Program-made: the position numbers and the translations under genes
Assembly (NCBI GenBank): GCA_043742785.1
Contig: JAYTXU010000006.1
Location: 1-64,000 of the forward strand
DNA from: JACQCF01 sp043742785
GTDB lineage: Bacteria > Omnitrophota > Gorgyraeia > Zapsychrales > Fredricksoniimonadaceae
Reading direction: 5' to 3'
Length of the DNA: 64,000 nt
Notes under the pieces: generated by a model
The model's input: the letters and a program-made list of their open reading frames with translations, nothing else
What the model was told of the DNA's origin: nothing
Databases searched by the model: none
Shown here: positions 16,776 through 25,235 of the stretch, one piece after another
How positions within the stretch are numbered: position 1 is the stretch's first letter
Layout of the letters: each line of letters begins with the position of its first letter

Positions 16776-18047
16776 ATGATTTCATTAAATATGGAGCATT
16801 TAAAAGGTTTTGTTAGTGACGATGAAATTAAAGATATTTTTCCTGCTGTCAAGCAAGCCCACGAGGATTTAAATACAAGAAAAGGTAAAGGTTCTGAATA
16901 TACGGGATGGTTAAATCTGCCTTCTGGCATTTCTGATGATTTTCTTAAAGAACTTCAGACTATTTCAGAAGGACTGCAGAAGGATTGTGATTGTTTGGTT
17001 TCTATTGGTATTGGAGGTTCCTATCTTGGCATTCGTGCAGCTATCGAATTCTTAGGAGGGAAGTCAAAGCTGCCTATCTATTATGCAGGGCACAATATCA
17101 GTGGCGAGTATCTGTATGATCTTTTAGAAACACTTAAAAATAAACGGGTGGGCGTTGTCGTAATTTCAAAGTCCGGTACAACTACAGAACCTGCCATTGC
17201 TTTTCGCATCATTAAGAATTTGTTAGAAACAAAATATACTCCCCTTGAATTAAAGAAGCGTATTATTTGTGTTACCGATGAGAAAAAAGGGGCCTTGCGT
17301 CAGATTGCTCTCAAGAATGGTTATAGGTCCTTTGTTATTCCTGATAATGTGGGGGGAAGATTCTCTATATTAACTCCCGTAGGTCTTGTTCCGTTAGCTT
17401 TGGCTGGGGTAGATGTAAAGAGTTTGGTCGAGGGAGCGCGTAAAGCAGAGGAAGAATATAAAATCTTAGATTTAGATAAGAATATTTGTTATCTGTATGC
17501 GACTATTCGCAATATTCTCTACAGGAAGGGAAAAAAAATTGAGGTTGTTTCTTCCTTTTATCCTCAGGTGTATTTTGTTGCGGAATGGTTTAAGCAGCTT
17601 TTTGGAGAGAGTGAAGGTAAAGGGGGAAAAGGGATTTTCCCTGCTTCAATGATTTTCTCAACAGATCTCCACTCCATGGGGCAGCAGATGCAAGATGGTG
17701 AACGCAACATCTTTGAAACTTTTATCGCGATCGATAAGCCTTTGCATGATTTGGATGTCCCTCACGATGTTGATAATTTGGATGGTTTTAATTATGTGTC
17801 CGGCAAAAGCTTTGATTATGTGAATAAGAAAGCTTATGAAGCGACATCTTCGGCGCATTTCGAGGGTGGAGTGCCTAATATGACGATTACCCTTTGCAAA
17901 GCAGATGCCTTTCACTTAGGACATTTGTTCTACTTCTACGAAAAAGCCGTGGCTATTTCTGGTTATATTCTGGGTGTCAATCCTTTTGACCAGCCGGGTG
18001 TAGAAGCGTACAAAAGCAAAATGTTTACCCTCTTAGGAAAAAAATAA
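16776..18047 (+). CDS. pgi: Glucose-6-phosphate isomerase
   Basis: 423 residues, the short bacterial form. SIGIGGSYLGIRA, VVISKSGTTTEPAIAFR, GGRFSILTPVGL and QQMQDGERNIFETF carry the sugar-binding and catalytic positions. Interconverts glucose-6-P and fructose-6-P. Second ATG at 16791 is possible. Eight bases separate it from the ABC transporter gene. Confidence 0.95.
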   Translation: MISLNMEHLKGFVSDDEIKDIFPAVKQAHEDLNTRKGKGSEYTGWLNLPSGISDDFLKELQTISEGLQKDCDCLVSIGIGGSYLGIRAAIEFLGGKSKLPIYYAGHNISGEYLYDLLETLKNKRVGVVVISKSGTTTEPAIAFRIIKNLLETKYTPLELKKRIICVTDEKKGALRQIALKNGYRSFVIPDNVGGRFSILTPVGLVPLALAGVDVKSLVEGARKAEEEYKILDLDKNICYLYATIRNILYRKGKKIEVVSSFYPQVYFVAEWFKQLFGESEGKGGKGIFPASMIFSTDLHSMGQQMQDGERNIFETFIAIDKPLHDLDVPHDVDNLDGFNYVSGKSFDYVNKKAYEATSSAHFEGGVPNMTITLCKADAFHLGHLFYFYEKAVAISGYILGVNPFDQPGVEAYKSKMFTLLGKK

Positions 18048-18055
18048 CTTAAGCC

Positions 18056-19654
18056 ATGTCTGTCGTTATTCAAGTTCGATCCCTGACAAAAACCTATCAT
18101 TCTCAGTCAGGGATTGTCCATGCTTTAAATGGCATTGATATTGATGTTGAGCAAGGTGAGATCTTAGGCATTCTCGGGCCCAACGGGGCGGGTAAGACAA
18201 CTTTCTTAAATACTCTTTCTACTCTTTTACTTCCTGATAGCGGTCAAATTCAAATTCTAGGGATTGAATTGAAATCTCAGAACTTTTCAGAGATTCGTCG
18301 GTTGATTAATATGTCTTCCGGTTATCCTAACTATGCTTTTAGTTTAACGGTTAAAGAAAACTTAGAATTTTACGGCCGTCTATACGATTTATCGGGGGAA
18401 GCTCTTGAAAAAAAGGTGGGGGAGGTCATAGAGCTTTTTTCTTTAAATGAATATGCTAATCGTCGTTTTGATGAACTATCTTCAGGAACAAAACAGCGTT
18501 TATCCTTAGCTAAATCGTTACTGAATGATCCTAAAATTCTTTTTTTGGATGAACCAACGATTGGCCTTGATCCAGATGTAGCTCTTAAAACTAGGCAGAT
18601 TATTAAGGGCATTCTTAAGCAAAGACAAGTGACCGTGCTTTTGACCAGTCACAACATGGATGAAGTCGAAGACATGGCAGGAAGAGTGGTCTTCATTCAA
18701 AAGGGAAGAATTATTAAACTATCCTCTATTAGTGAGTTAAAGCGCCTGCACAATACGGATGATTTAGAGCAGGTGTTTATCCACTTAGCTGCGCAGAAAA
18801 ATAGTGACAGGCACTATTTTTCTGGTGAATGGCAAAAGATAGAAAAAATAGTGCCTGTCACTAATTTAAATATTAGCAATTGGTTTAATCGTTGTCGATC
18901 CTTTACTACACGAAGCTTCATTTTTGCCACGCGTAATTTATTTGTGATGACTGATTTATTCTTTTGGCCGTTGATTAGTTTGGTTTCGATTGGGCTTATG
19001 GCTAAGTTCGTGAATTTAGGCGAGGGGATGCTAGCCTTTATCATGACAGGGACTTTAGCTGCTGGTGTTCTACAAATTGTTCAGCTGGATGTAGGCTATA
19101 CCATCCTTTATGAACTGTGGTCGAAGAGTCTTAAGCATACCTTACTGACACCGGTGGGCGTTACCGAGGGAGTTTTTGGGACCTGGGTGGCAGGGATAGT
19201 TCGCGGCTTAGTTGCATTTGGTCTCTTAGCGGTTGCTGCAAATTTAGGATTTGGTTTTCATCTGCCGGGATTTTTTGTGACGATGCTGTTTTTCTTGGGG
19301 CTTTTTGTTTGTGCTTTGATTTTAGGAATCATCGTTAATATTCTTATCCTGTCTTTTGGACAGAAGGTGGAGATCACGGCTTGGATGTTTGCACATTTAT
19401 TTATGATCCTTTGCGGGATATATTATCCTGTTGATATTTTGCCGCCCTTTTTTCAAGGTATGGCTATGATGATACCGATCACGCATTTCCTGGAATTCTT
19501 CCGTCAATCCTACGGTTTTAAAGCGCATAGCGCGCATCCTTTATTGGTTGGGTTTGCTTTAAGTGGGATATATTTGGTTATATTCTTACGATTATTAGCC
19601 AATGCCTATACCCGTGCTAGGCGTAAAGGGGTCATTATTCGTCTTTCAGAATAG
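18056..19654 (+). CDS. ABC-2 type exporter, ATPase fused to permease
   Basis: 532 residues. ATPase (about 1-245): Walker A GPNGAGKTT, signature LSSGTKQRLSLAKS, Walker B ILFLDEPTIGLDP and the H-loop in LLTSHNMDEVED. The permease (about 280-532) has six hydrophobic helices and the ABC-2 segment YYPVDILPPFFQGMAMMIPITHFLE. ABC-2 systems normally keep these as two genes; here the link (about 248-270) is the translation of a palindromic repeat at 18797-18867. A degenerate copy of the same repeat follows the stop. The fusion may therefore be an accident of repeat insertion. Substrate unknown; drug, lipid or polysaccharide export are usual. Confidence 0.9.
   Translation: MSVVIQVRSLTKTYHSQSGIVHALNGIDIDVEQGEILGILGPNGAGKTTFLNTLSTLLLPDSGQIQILGIELKSQNFSEIRRLINMSSGYPNYAFSLTVKENLEFYGRLYDLSGEALEKKVGEVIELFSLNEYANRRFDELSSGTKQRLSLAKSLLNDPKILFLDEPTIGLDPDVALKTRQIIKGILKQRQVTVLLTSHNMDEVEDMAGRVVFIQKGRIIKLSSISELKRLHNTDDLEQVFIHLAAQKNSDRHYFSGEWQKIEKIVPVTNLNISNWFNRCRSFTTRSFIFATRNLFVMTDLFFWPLISLVSIGLMAKFVNLGEGMLAFIMTGTLAAGVLQIVQLDVGYTILYELWSKSLKHTLLTPVGVTEGVFGTWVAGIVRGLVAFGLLAVAANLGFGFHLPGFFVTMLFFLGLFVCALILGIIVNILILSFGQKVEITAWMFAHLFMILCGIYYPVDILPPFFQGMAMMIPITHFLEFFRQSYGFKAHSAHPLLVGFALSGIYLVIFLRLLANAYTRARRKGVIIRLSE
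18797..18867 (+). repeat. REP-like palindrome inside the ABC fusion gene, copy 1
   Basis: Arms of 20 bp (18802-18821 and 18843-18862) are perfect reverse complements containing AGTGACAGGCACT, separated by about 21 bp. It resembles the palindromes that REP-associated tyrosine transposases mobilise, judged from memory. It is read through in frame. Confidence 0.85.
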
Positions 19655-19719
19655 AAAACAGGGATAGGCTCTATTTCTTGGTGATCTATCGAAAAAAGTA
19701 GTACCTGTCGTTATTTTAA
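19653..19719 (+). repeat. REP-like palindrome, degenerate copy 2
   Basis: Aligns along its length with 18797-18867, including the centre (TTGGTGAT versus CTGGTGAA) and the right arm (GTAGTACCTGTCGTTATTTTAA versus ATAGTGCCTGTCACTAATTTAA, shown here only for comparison). It begins at the stop codon of the ABC gene and lies before tatA. Confidence 0.7.
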
Positions 19720-19765
19720 TGTAAAATGAAATATATTTATTAACAGGATTTAAAGGAGTGATATT

Positions 19766-19939
19766 ATGGGCGGACGTACAGGAGAGTTGATTTTACTTTT
19801 GCTTGTTTTTGTTTTGCTTTTTGGTGCACAGAAACTGCCAGAAATCGGCGCTGCTTTAGGTAAGGCCATCCGTGAATTTAAGAAAAACGTTAATTCCGTT
19901 GAAGAGGATGTTAAAAAACCTATCGAGCAAAAGCCGTAA
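19766..19939 (+). CDS. tatA: Sec-independent translocase protein TatA
   Basis: 57 residues, too short for most ORF cut-offs. ATG at 19766 follows AAAGGAG. One membrane helix (ELILLLLVFVLLFGAQKLPEIG), the FG-x-x-K-L-P-E hinge, then an amphipathic helix (ALGKAIREFKKNV) and an acidic and lysine-rich tail. This is the TatA/TatE architecture that forms the pore for folded proteins. TatC follows immediately; no separate tatB is present, as in minimal two-component Tat systems. Confidence 0.95.
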   Translation: MGGRTGELILLLLVFVLLFGAQKLPEIGAALGKAIREFKKNVNSVEEDVKKPIEQKP

Positions 19940-20650
19940 GTGAAATTATCAGCTTATTTTCAATCACTTTTAATCCATTTGGATGAACTGCGTCAGCGAT
20001 TAATAAAGATAGCGCTTGGTTTTATAGTTGCGACGCTTGTTTGTTATAATTTCGTTGGTCAGGTGTTACCTTGGATTATTAAACCAGCCGGTAAACTTGT
20101 TTTTACTTCTCCCTTAGATGGATTTTCTGCTTACATGACCTTGGCTGCTGTGATGGGGTTTATTGTTTCGCTACCTTGGACGGTTTATCATGTTTGGGCT
20201 TTTATTGCGGGAGGTCTTAAATCAACAGAGAAAAAAGCTGTTTATATTTTTGCTCCTCTTTCGTTAATGTTTTTCCTGTTAGGAGTAGCCTTTTCTTTTT
20301 ATATTGCCATTCCTTTAACGTATCGATTTTTAATGAGCTTCACAACAGATTATATGCAGCCCATGATTACGGTGAGCAATTACATGGGGTTTGTAGCAAA
20401 TATGCTGATTGCGTTTGGAGTAACCTTTGAATTGCCTCTGGTCTTGGCATTTTTAGCTAAGATTGGCATTGCTACTCCAGAATATCTGCGTCAAAAACGC
20501 CGCCATGCGATGATGATTATTTTTATTGTTGCAACCATCATTACGCCTCCAGATGTTGTCTCTCAGGTTTTACTTGCCGTTCCGCTAATTGTTTTATATG
20601 AGATTGGGATTGTGTTGGTGGGGATGACATATAAACATAAAACCCTCTGA
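19940..20650 (+). CDS. tatC: Sec-independent translocase protein TatC
   Basis: 236 residues, GTG start directly after the tatA stop. The LIHLDELRQRL N-terminal motif, six membrane helices and FTLLGVAFSFYIAIPL-like and FGVTFELPLVLAFL segments identify TatC, which binds twin-arginine signal peptides. Ends within a terminator hairpin, which closes the transcription unit. Confidence 0.96.
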   Translation: MKLSAYFQSLLIHLDELRQRLIKIALGFIVATLVCYNFVGQVLPWIIKPAGKLVFTSPLDGFSAYMTLAAVMGFIVSLPWTVYHVWAFIAGGLKSTEKKAVYIFAPLSLMFFLLGVAFSFYIAIPLTYRFLMSFTTDYMQPMITVSNYMGFVANMLIAFGVTFELPLVLAFLAKIGIATPEYLRQKRRHAMMIIFIVATIITPPDVVSQVLLAVPLIVLYEIGIVLVGMTYKHKTL

Positions 20651-20667
20651 TGAACTTCAGAGGGTTT
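20640..20667. terminator. Bidirectional rho-independent terminator
   Basis: AAACCCTCTGA (20640-20650) pairs perfectly with TCAGAGGGTTT (20657-20667) around a 6-nt loop, with T runs on the + side and the matching A run on the other. It serves tatC from the left and the 16-codon gene from the right. Confidence 0.9.
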
Positions 20668-20694
20668 TATGATAAACAAATTTGAAAACAGTTC

Positions 20695-20745
20695 TTACTT
20701 CTTTTTAGCTGTCTTCTTTTTAGCTGTCTTTTTCTTTGTAGCCAT
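20695..20745 (-). CDS. 16-residue lysine-rich micropeptide MATKKKTAKKKTAKKK
   Basis: A tiny gene with every expression signal: AGGAG (complement of 20755-20759) 9 nt before the ATG, a promoter at 20787-20814, a TAA stop and a terminator just beyond. The product is almost only Lys, Ala and Thr, in tandem TAKKK units, like the tails of histone H1-like proteins (Hc1/Hc2 of Chlamydiae, AlgP-type tails). It may bind DNA, RNA or ribosomes. It could also be the remnant of a longer tail-like gene. Function is unknown, but the signals argue that it is translated. Confidence 0.7.
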   Translation of the reverse strand: MATKKKTAKKKTAKKK

Positions 20746-20786
20746 GATGTGTATCTCCTTTCTTTAAGGATTGATTTGTTAATAAG

Positions 20787-20814
20787 ATATTAGCACAGGT
20801 GTTATGTTATGCAA
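20787..20814 (-). promoter_or_regulatory. Promoter of the lysine-rich micropeptide gene
   Basis: On the reverse strand TTGCAT (complement of 20809-20814) and TAATAT (complement of 20787-20792) are 16 bp apart. The rest of the gap up to 20889 is extremely AT-rich and contains TATAAT at 20852-20857 on the + strand, a candidate -10 for hemW. Confidence 0.5.
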
Positions 20815-20889
20815 AAAATATTTTAAAAATTTTTTTAAAATATAAATTTTATATAATCATTTTTGTCGTCGGAAAAAAGAAAATATTTT

Positions 20890-21963
20890 ATGAAGCCCTC
20901 AGCAATCTATATACATATTCCATTTTGTTCGCATAAATGTTTATTTTGTTCATTTGCAATTGCAGTTGCGCAGACTCATCGCGCAGATGATTACTTGGAT
21001 CGTTTAGAAAATGAAATGAAATCTTATCAAGGAGCTTCTTTAGATAGTTTGTATTTAGGAGGAGGAACTCCTTCGATGTTATCAGTGGTACAGTTGGATC
21101 GATTAATAAAAATGGTTAGAAAAAATTTTTCTTTGAAAGACAATTGCGAAATCACAATGGAAGCTAACCCTGAAGGAATCGATGCAAATAAGGCCGCATT
21201 CATAAAAGGATTAGGATTTAATCGAATGAGTTTAGGGGTACAGTCTTTGGATGATCGTTATTTGAAATTTTTAGGACGTAAGCATGATGCTGTCTCTGCT
21301 AAGAGTGCGTACTTAATATTAAGGAAGGCAGGATTTGATAATATCAATTTGGATTTGATGTATGCTTTTCCTTCACAAACAGAAGAAGAGCTAGAGAAGG
21401 ATGTGCGTGCCATAGCCTTACTTGGTAGTGAGCATTTATCGCTGTATACATTAACCATTGAACCCAATAGCCGTTTTTATGTTAGCGCTTTAAAGCTGGA
21501 TGATGAAGAAAAGATTGCTAAAGGTTATGGAACAGTCATTTCATTATTAAAAGAGTATGGATTTAAACAATATGAGGTTAGTAATTTTTCTAAGGAAGGG
21601 TATGAGTCTAAGCACAATAAGAATTATTGGTTAGGTGGAAGATATATTGCTTTTGGAATGGGGGCCCATGGATTTATAGATAACCGCCGTTATTGGAATA
21701 CGTCTAATTTAAAAGATTATTTAAATAATGAGAATGTTGTTGAAGGCTTTGAAGAATTAGATGATCGGACCCTTATTATAGAGAAGATGATCTTTGGTTT
21801 GCGTATGAACGAAGGAATTGAGGACAGCTTAATTCCAGAAGACAAGAAACTAACAATTGATCAATTTATTCAAGAAGGTTTTATGGTGAGGGATAATCAC
21901 AGATTGAAGGTTACAGATAAAGGACGACTTGTCTTGGATCAATTATCGGTGCGGTTGGTATAG
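20890..21963 (+). CDS. hemW: Radical SAM heme chaperone HemW (HemN-like)
   Basis: 357 residues. Radical-SAM cluster motif CSHKCLFCSF in the HemW spacing, YLGGGTPSML, MEANPEG, RMSLGVQSLDD and SNFSKEGYESKHNKNYW. The lack of the extra Cys and N-terminal extension of HemN favours HemW, which delivers heme, over coproporphyrinogen dehydrogenase. ATG 20890 chosen; an upstream alternative start at 20863 would add nine residues. Ends 21 bp inside the convergent polyprenyl synthase gene. Confidence 0.9.
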   Translation: MKPSAIYIHIPFCSHKCLFCSFAIAVAQTHRADDYLDRLENEMKSYQGASLDSLYLGGGTPSMLSVVQLDRLIKMVRKNFSLKDNCEITMEANPEGIDANKAAFIKGLGFNRMSLGVQSLDDRYLKFLGRKHDAVSAKSAYLILRKAGFDNINLDLMYAFPSQTEEELEKDVRAIALLGSEHLSLYTLTIEPNSRFYVSALKLDDEEKIAKGYGTVISLLKEYGFKQYEVSNFSKEGYESKHNKNYWLGGRYIAFGMGAHGFIDNRRYWNTSNLKDYLNNENVVEGFEELDDRTLIIEKMIFGLRMNEGIEDSLIPEDKKLTIDQFIQEGFMVRDNHRLKVTDKGRLVLDQLSVRLV

Positions 21964-23025
21964 GGCAACAATTTTTTGGCTGTGAGAGAAGAGTTTAAGA
22001 AGAGATTGTTCGATTAAGGATTTATATTCTGCGTTCATTTTCAATTCTGCCATGATGGCTTGAGCTTTAGTTAAGCGAGAGTTCACATGTTTTAAAGCGT
22101 AGTTTAAGCTCCCTGATTCAATAAATATTTTCTTAACAGTTTCTAAATCAGAGAGTGTTTTAGTTTTCTTGCTAAAAATCTTTAAGAATTGAGCGCGAGT
22201 TTTTCCTTTTAAAGTTTTATACGCGTGAACCACCATAATTGTTTTCTTTTCTTCTGCTAAGTCGCTAAGAATAGATTTCCCGATATTTTTTTCTGTTTCA
22301 TAAATTCCAATAATATCATCTTGAATTTGAAATGCTTGGCCTATGAGAATTCCAAATTTGGAAATTTTTTTAATATCGACTTTAGGAGCTCCAGCTAAGA
22401 TAGCACCAGTTACCATCGGGCAATCAAAGGTATAACGGGCGGTTTTTAAAGTGTAATTAAGAAAAACATCTTTTTCACTGACTTGATCAATTCTTTTGAC
22501 ACCAAAAACAGTATCGATAAATTCACCCATGGCTGTAAAAGCGGCCGTTTGAATGAAATATTTCAATGCGCGTTCTTTGCGTTCTAAGGGTTCTTTAATC
22601 GATAAGAAGGCATCAATAGCCAAGGCGTAAACAATATCGCCGGCAATAATACCTAAATCAATGCCTAATTTATCCGGATTATTAGAAGGAACCGTATGGG
22701 CTAATACTTTGTGTAAGGTTGGTTTTCCTCTTCGCAAATCGGAACGGTCAATAATATCATCATGAATAAGCATGAAATTGTGTAAAAATTCCATACAGGT
22801 GGAAGCATTATATAGTTCTTGAGCAATTTTTTTATTCTTAGGGGAATAGGCTTTATAGGTGAGAATTAAAAGAAGGGGGCGTAGACGCTTGCCTTCACGC
22901 AAGGTGAATTCCCGAATGCTCTCAAATAAAAGAGGTGATGCTAAATGAAGGCGGTAGTCTTTTTTGACTGTTTTAAGAAAGAGGGCTAAACTTTTATCGA
23001 TATTTTCCCGTAAATGTTCGATCAT
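21943..23025 (-). CDS. Polyprenyl diphosphate synthase (trans-isoprenyl)
   Basis: 360 residues. First aspartate-rich motif HDDIIDRSDLRRGKPT, the second in QIQDDIIGIYE, and GKRLRPLLLILTY near the N-terminus. Joins isopentenyl diphosphate to allylic primers; chain length cannot be read with certainty, but a Phe/Met-rich region before the first DDxxD suggests a short to medium chain such as FPP or GGPP. ATG 23025 has GGAT upstream; an extension to 23061 is less likely. Its 3' end overlaps hemW by 21 bp on opposite strands. Confidence 0.92.
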   Translation of the reverse strand: MIEHLRENIDKSLALFLKTVKKDYRLHLASPLLFESIREFTLREGKRLRPLLLILTYKAYSPKNKKIAQELYNASTCMEFLHNFMLIHDDIIDRSDLRRGKPTLHKVLAHTVPSNNPDKLGIDLGIIAGDIVYALAIDAFLSIKEPLERKERALKYFIQTAAFTAMGEFIDTVFGVKRIDQVSEKDVFLNYTLKTARYTFDCPMVTGAILAGAPKVDIKKISKFGILIGQAFQIQDDIIGIYETEKNIGKSILSDLAEEKKTIMVVHAYKTLKGKTRAQFLKIFSKKTKTLSDLETVKKIFIESGSLNYALKHVNSRLTKAQAIMAELKMNAEYKSLIEQSLLKLFSHSQKIVALYQPHR

Positions 23026-23137
23026 GGCGGATATCCTAGCACACAAGTTTGGAGGTCTCAATAAAACTTTATTTGTCTTTTTTGATTGCCTAAAAATTCA
23101 AGGGCTCTTACAATAGAACTAACAGGGAGAAGAATCT

Positions 23138-23767
23138 ATGAAACTTTTATTCACATTTTTGTTGAGTTTACTTCTTAATTCATCGGCTTTAGCTGCTACG
23201 ATTCATTTTAAGGATGGACGAACTATTAGCGGGAAAATTTTACAACAAGATTCTTCCCTAGTGAAGATTGATTTAAATGGTCTAGCCATGACGTATTATG
23301 TTGATGAAATAAAAGATATCGATGGAAAGGTTATGGAGAGTTTTGTTTCTAAGAGCTCAGCGCATGTTGTCGTAAAGCCAACAGTTTCCCTGGTTCCTCA
23401 ATTTCCGCTTATAACACCCGATGATCCTGTAGAAAAAAGAACTTTAATGTTAAAATTTATTGATGTTTTTGGTACTCGCAGCGCCATGACACGTAATTTA
23501 GAGGCAATGTTAAATTCTATCGAGCAACAAAATCCCCTAGAGGCTAAGAAAATTCGTGATAATTTTAAAGTAGATGAAGTGATTGAAAGACTTATTCCTC
23601 TTTACGATAAACACTTCTCTTCGGATGAATTAAAAGCGTATATTGATTTTTATTCTTCGTATAAGGGCAAGAAGTTAATTACTAGTGTTGGAGAAATTAT
23701 GAAGGAAAGTGTTGAGGTTAGCGCTAACTATTTGAAAGAAAAATTCCCAGAAATAGCCGGTAAATAA
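23138..23767 (+). CDS. Exported DUF2059 protein with N-terminal KDG beta domain
   Basis: 209 residues. Signal peptide MKLLFTFLLSLLLNSSALAA, then the small beta domain TIHFKDGRTISGKILQQDSSLVKIDL, which matches the start of the exported protein at 7151. After a linker comes a DUF2059-like helical domain (residues about 105-205, DEVIERLIPLYDKHFSSDELKAYIDFYSS..GKKL). DUF2059 proteins are periplasmic and of unknown role. GGGAG precedes the ATG. Confidence 0.85.
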   Translation: MKLLFTFLLSLLLNSSALAATIHFKDGRTISGKILQQDSSLVKIDLNGLAMTYYVDEIKDIDGKVMESFVSKSSAHVVVKPTVSLVPQFPLITPDDPVEKRTLMLKFIDVFGTRSAMTRNLEAMLNSIEQQNPLEAKKIRDNFKVDEVIERLIPLYDKHFSSDELKAYIDFYSSYKGKKLITSVGEIMKESVEVSANYLKEKFPEIAGK

Positions 23768-23842
23768 TAATTTATTATAGGCATAAGTTATTTATTCACA
23801 ACATCTTATGATCTTTATAAGAAAATCGTGAGCTTTTTTAAG

Positions 23843-23871
23843 TTGACCTTCTAAGTAATCTTTGATATATT
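23843..23871 (+). promoter_or_regulatory. Promoter of the purine operon
   Basis: TTGACC (23843-23848) and TATATT (23866-23871) with a 17-bp spacer, followed by a leader of about 50 nt and AAGGAG before the purB ATG. The rest of the 159-bp gap after 23767 is AT-rich with one weak palindrome (CTTAT/ATAAG) and no recognisable purine riboswitch. Confidence 0.65.
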
Positions 23872-23926
23872 CTTTCTCGCATTTCATTCCTACATTTTTA
23901 TATTAACCTTGAGTTAAGGAGTTGTC

Positions 23927-25222
23927 ATGATTGATCGTTATTCCCTTTCAAAAATGAGCCGTATTTGGTCGGATGAGCATAAGATGGAAATTATGCTTAA
24001 GATTGAAATCTTAGCTTGTGAATCCATGACAAAGTTAGGAATGATTCCTAAACAAGCAATGGAAAAAATTCGTAAGAATGCTAAATTTGATTTAGATGAA
24101 GTTCGTCGTATTGAAGAACGCACCAAGCATGATGTAGTTGCTTTTATTCAAAATGTTGGACAAAGCCTAGGACCTGAAGCGCAGTATCTTCATATGGGGA
24201 TGACGTCTTCAGATTTGTTAGACACTTCCTTGTCTTTGCAATGTGTAGAAGCTTGTGACATTCTAATTGTAGATGTAAAAAAATTATTGTCTGTTCTTAA
24301 AGAAAAGGCTAAGAAGTATAAAGATACTATTTGTATAGCCCGTACCCATGGTGTTCATGCAGAACCAACGACATTTGGTTTAAAATTAGCCAATTGGTAT
24401 GATGAAATGGTGCGCAACTTGGAACGTTTACAACAAGCGCGAGAGATGATGCGTTATGGTAAATTATCAGGCGCTGTTGGAACTTATGCGAATATTGATC
24501 CAGCTGTAGAAGAGTATGTTTGTGCTCAGTTGGATTTGAAACCAGCGAATGTGGCCACTCAAATTTTACAGCGTGATCTACATTGTCAATTGATGTGGGT
24601 TGTGGCTATGATTGGATGTTCACTAGAGAAATTTGCGACTGAAATCCGTGCTTTACAAAAGACTGAGATTTTGGAAGTAGAAGAGCCTTTCTTTAAGGGA
24701 CAAATTGGTTCTTCAGCGATGCCTCACAAGAGAAATCCTGTCACTTGTGAACGTATCTGCGGTATGTCTCGTATTTTAAGGGCGAACGCGATGGTGTCTT
24801 TTGAAAATATTAATCTTTGGCATGAACGTGATATCAGCCATTCTTCCGCTGAGCGCGTGATTTTACCTGATTCAACGATTGCCTTGAATTATATGTTGAA
24901 TAAATTTATTCCGATCATTGAAGGACTTTTAGTCTATCCAAAAAACATGATCACTTCACTTTCTAAGACCCGCGGGCTTATTTATTCTCAACGTCTTCTT
25001 TTAGAATTAATGAAAAAAGGTATTTCCCGTGATGCAGCCTATGACACTATTCAGTCATGTGCGATGCAGGTCTGGCAAGAAAGTTCAGAATTTAAAGATG
25101 TTCTCTATCGTGATAGACGTGTACGCAAGCATTTATCTAAGAATGAGATTGATGGCTGTTTTGATATTAAACATTATATCCGCCATCGTGACTATATCTT
25201 CAAACGTGCAGGAATTAAATAA
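23927..25222 (+). CDS. purB: Adenylosuccinate lyase
   Basis: 431 residues. Fumarase/aspartase-superfamily signature GSSAMPHKRNP, plus ARTHGVHAEPTTFG and HMGMTSSDLLDTS. Acts twice in purine synthesis, making AICAR and AMP. First gene of the pur block; AAGGAG lies 5 nt before the ATG. Thirteen bases to purC. Confidence 0.97.
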   Translation: MIDRYSLSKMSRIWSDEHKMEIMLKIEILACESMTKLGMIPKQAMEKIRKNAKFDLDEVRRIEERTKHDVVAFIQNVGQSLGPEAQYLHMGMTSSDLLDTSLSLQCVEACDILIVDVKKLLSVLKEKAKKYKDTICIARTHGVHAEPTTFGLKLANWYDEMVRNLERLQQAREMMRYGKLSGAVGTYANIDPAVEEYVCAQLDLKPANVATQILQRDLHCQLMWVVAMIGCSLEKFATEIRALQKTEILEVEEPFFKGQIGSSAMPHKRNPVTCERICGMSRILRANAMVSFENINLWHERDISHSSAERVILPDSTIALNYMLNKFIPIIEGLLVYPKNMITSLSKTRGLIYSQRLLLELMKKGISRDAAYDTIQSCAMQVWQESSEFKDVLYRDRRVRKHLSKNEIDGCFDIKHYIRHRDYIFKRAGIK

Positions 25223-25235
25223 GGATTGATAAATT

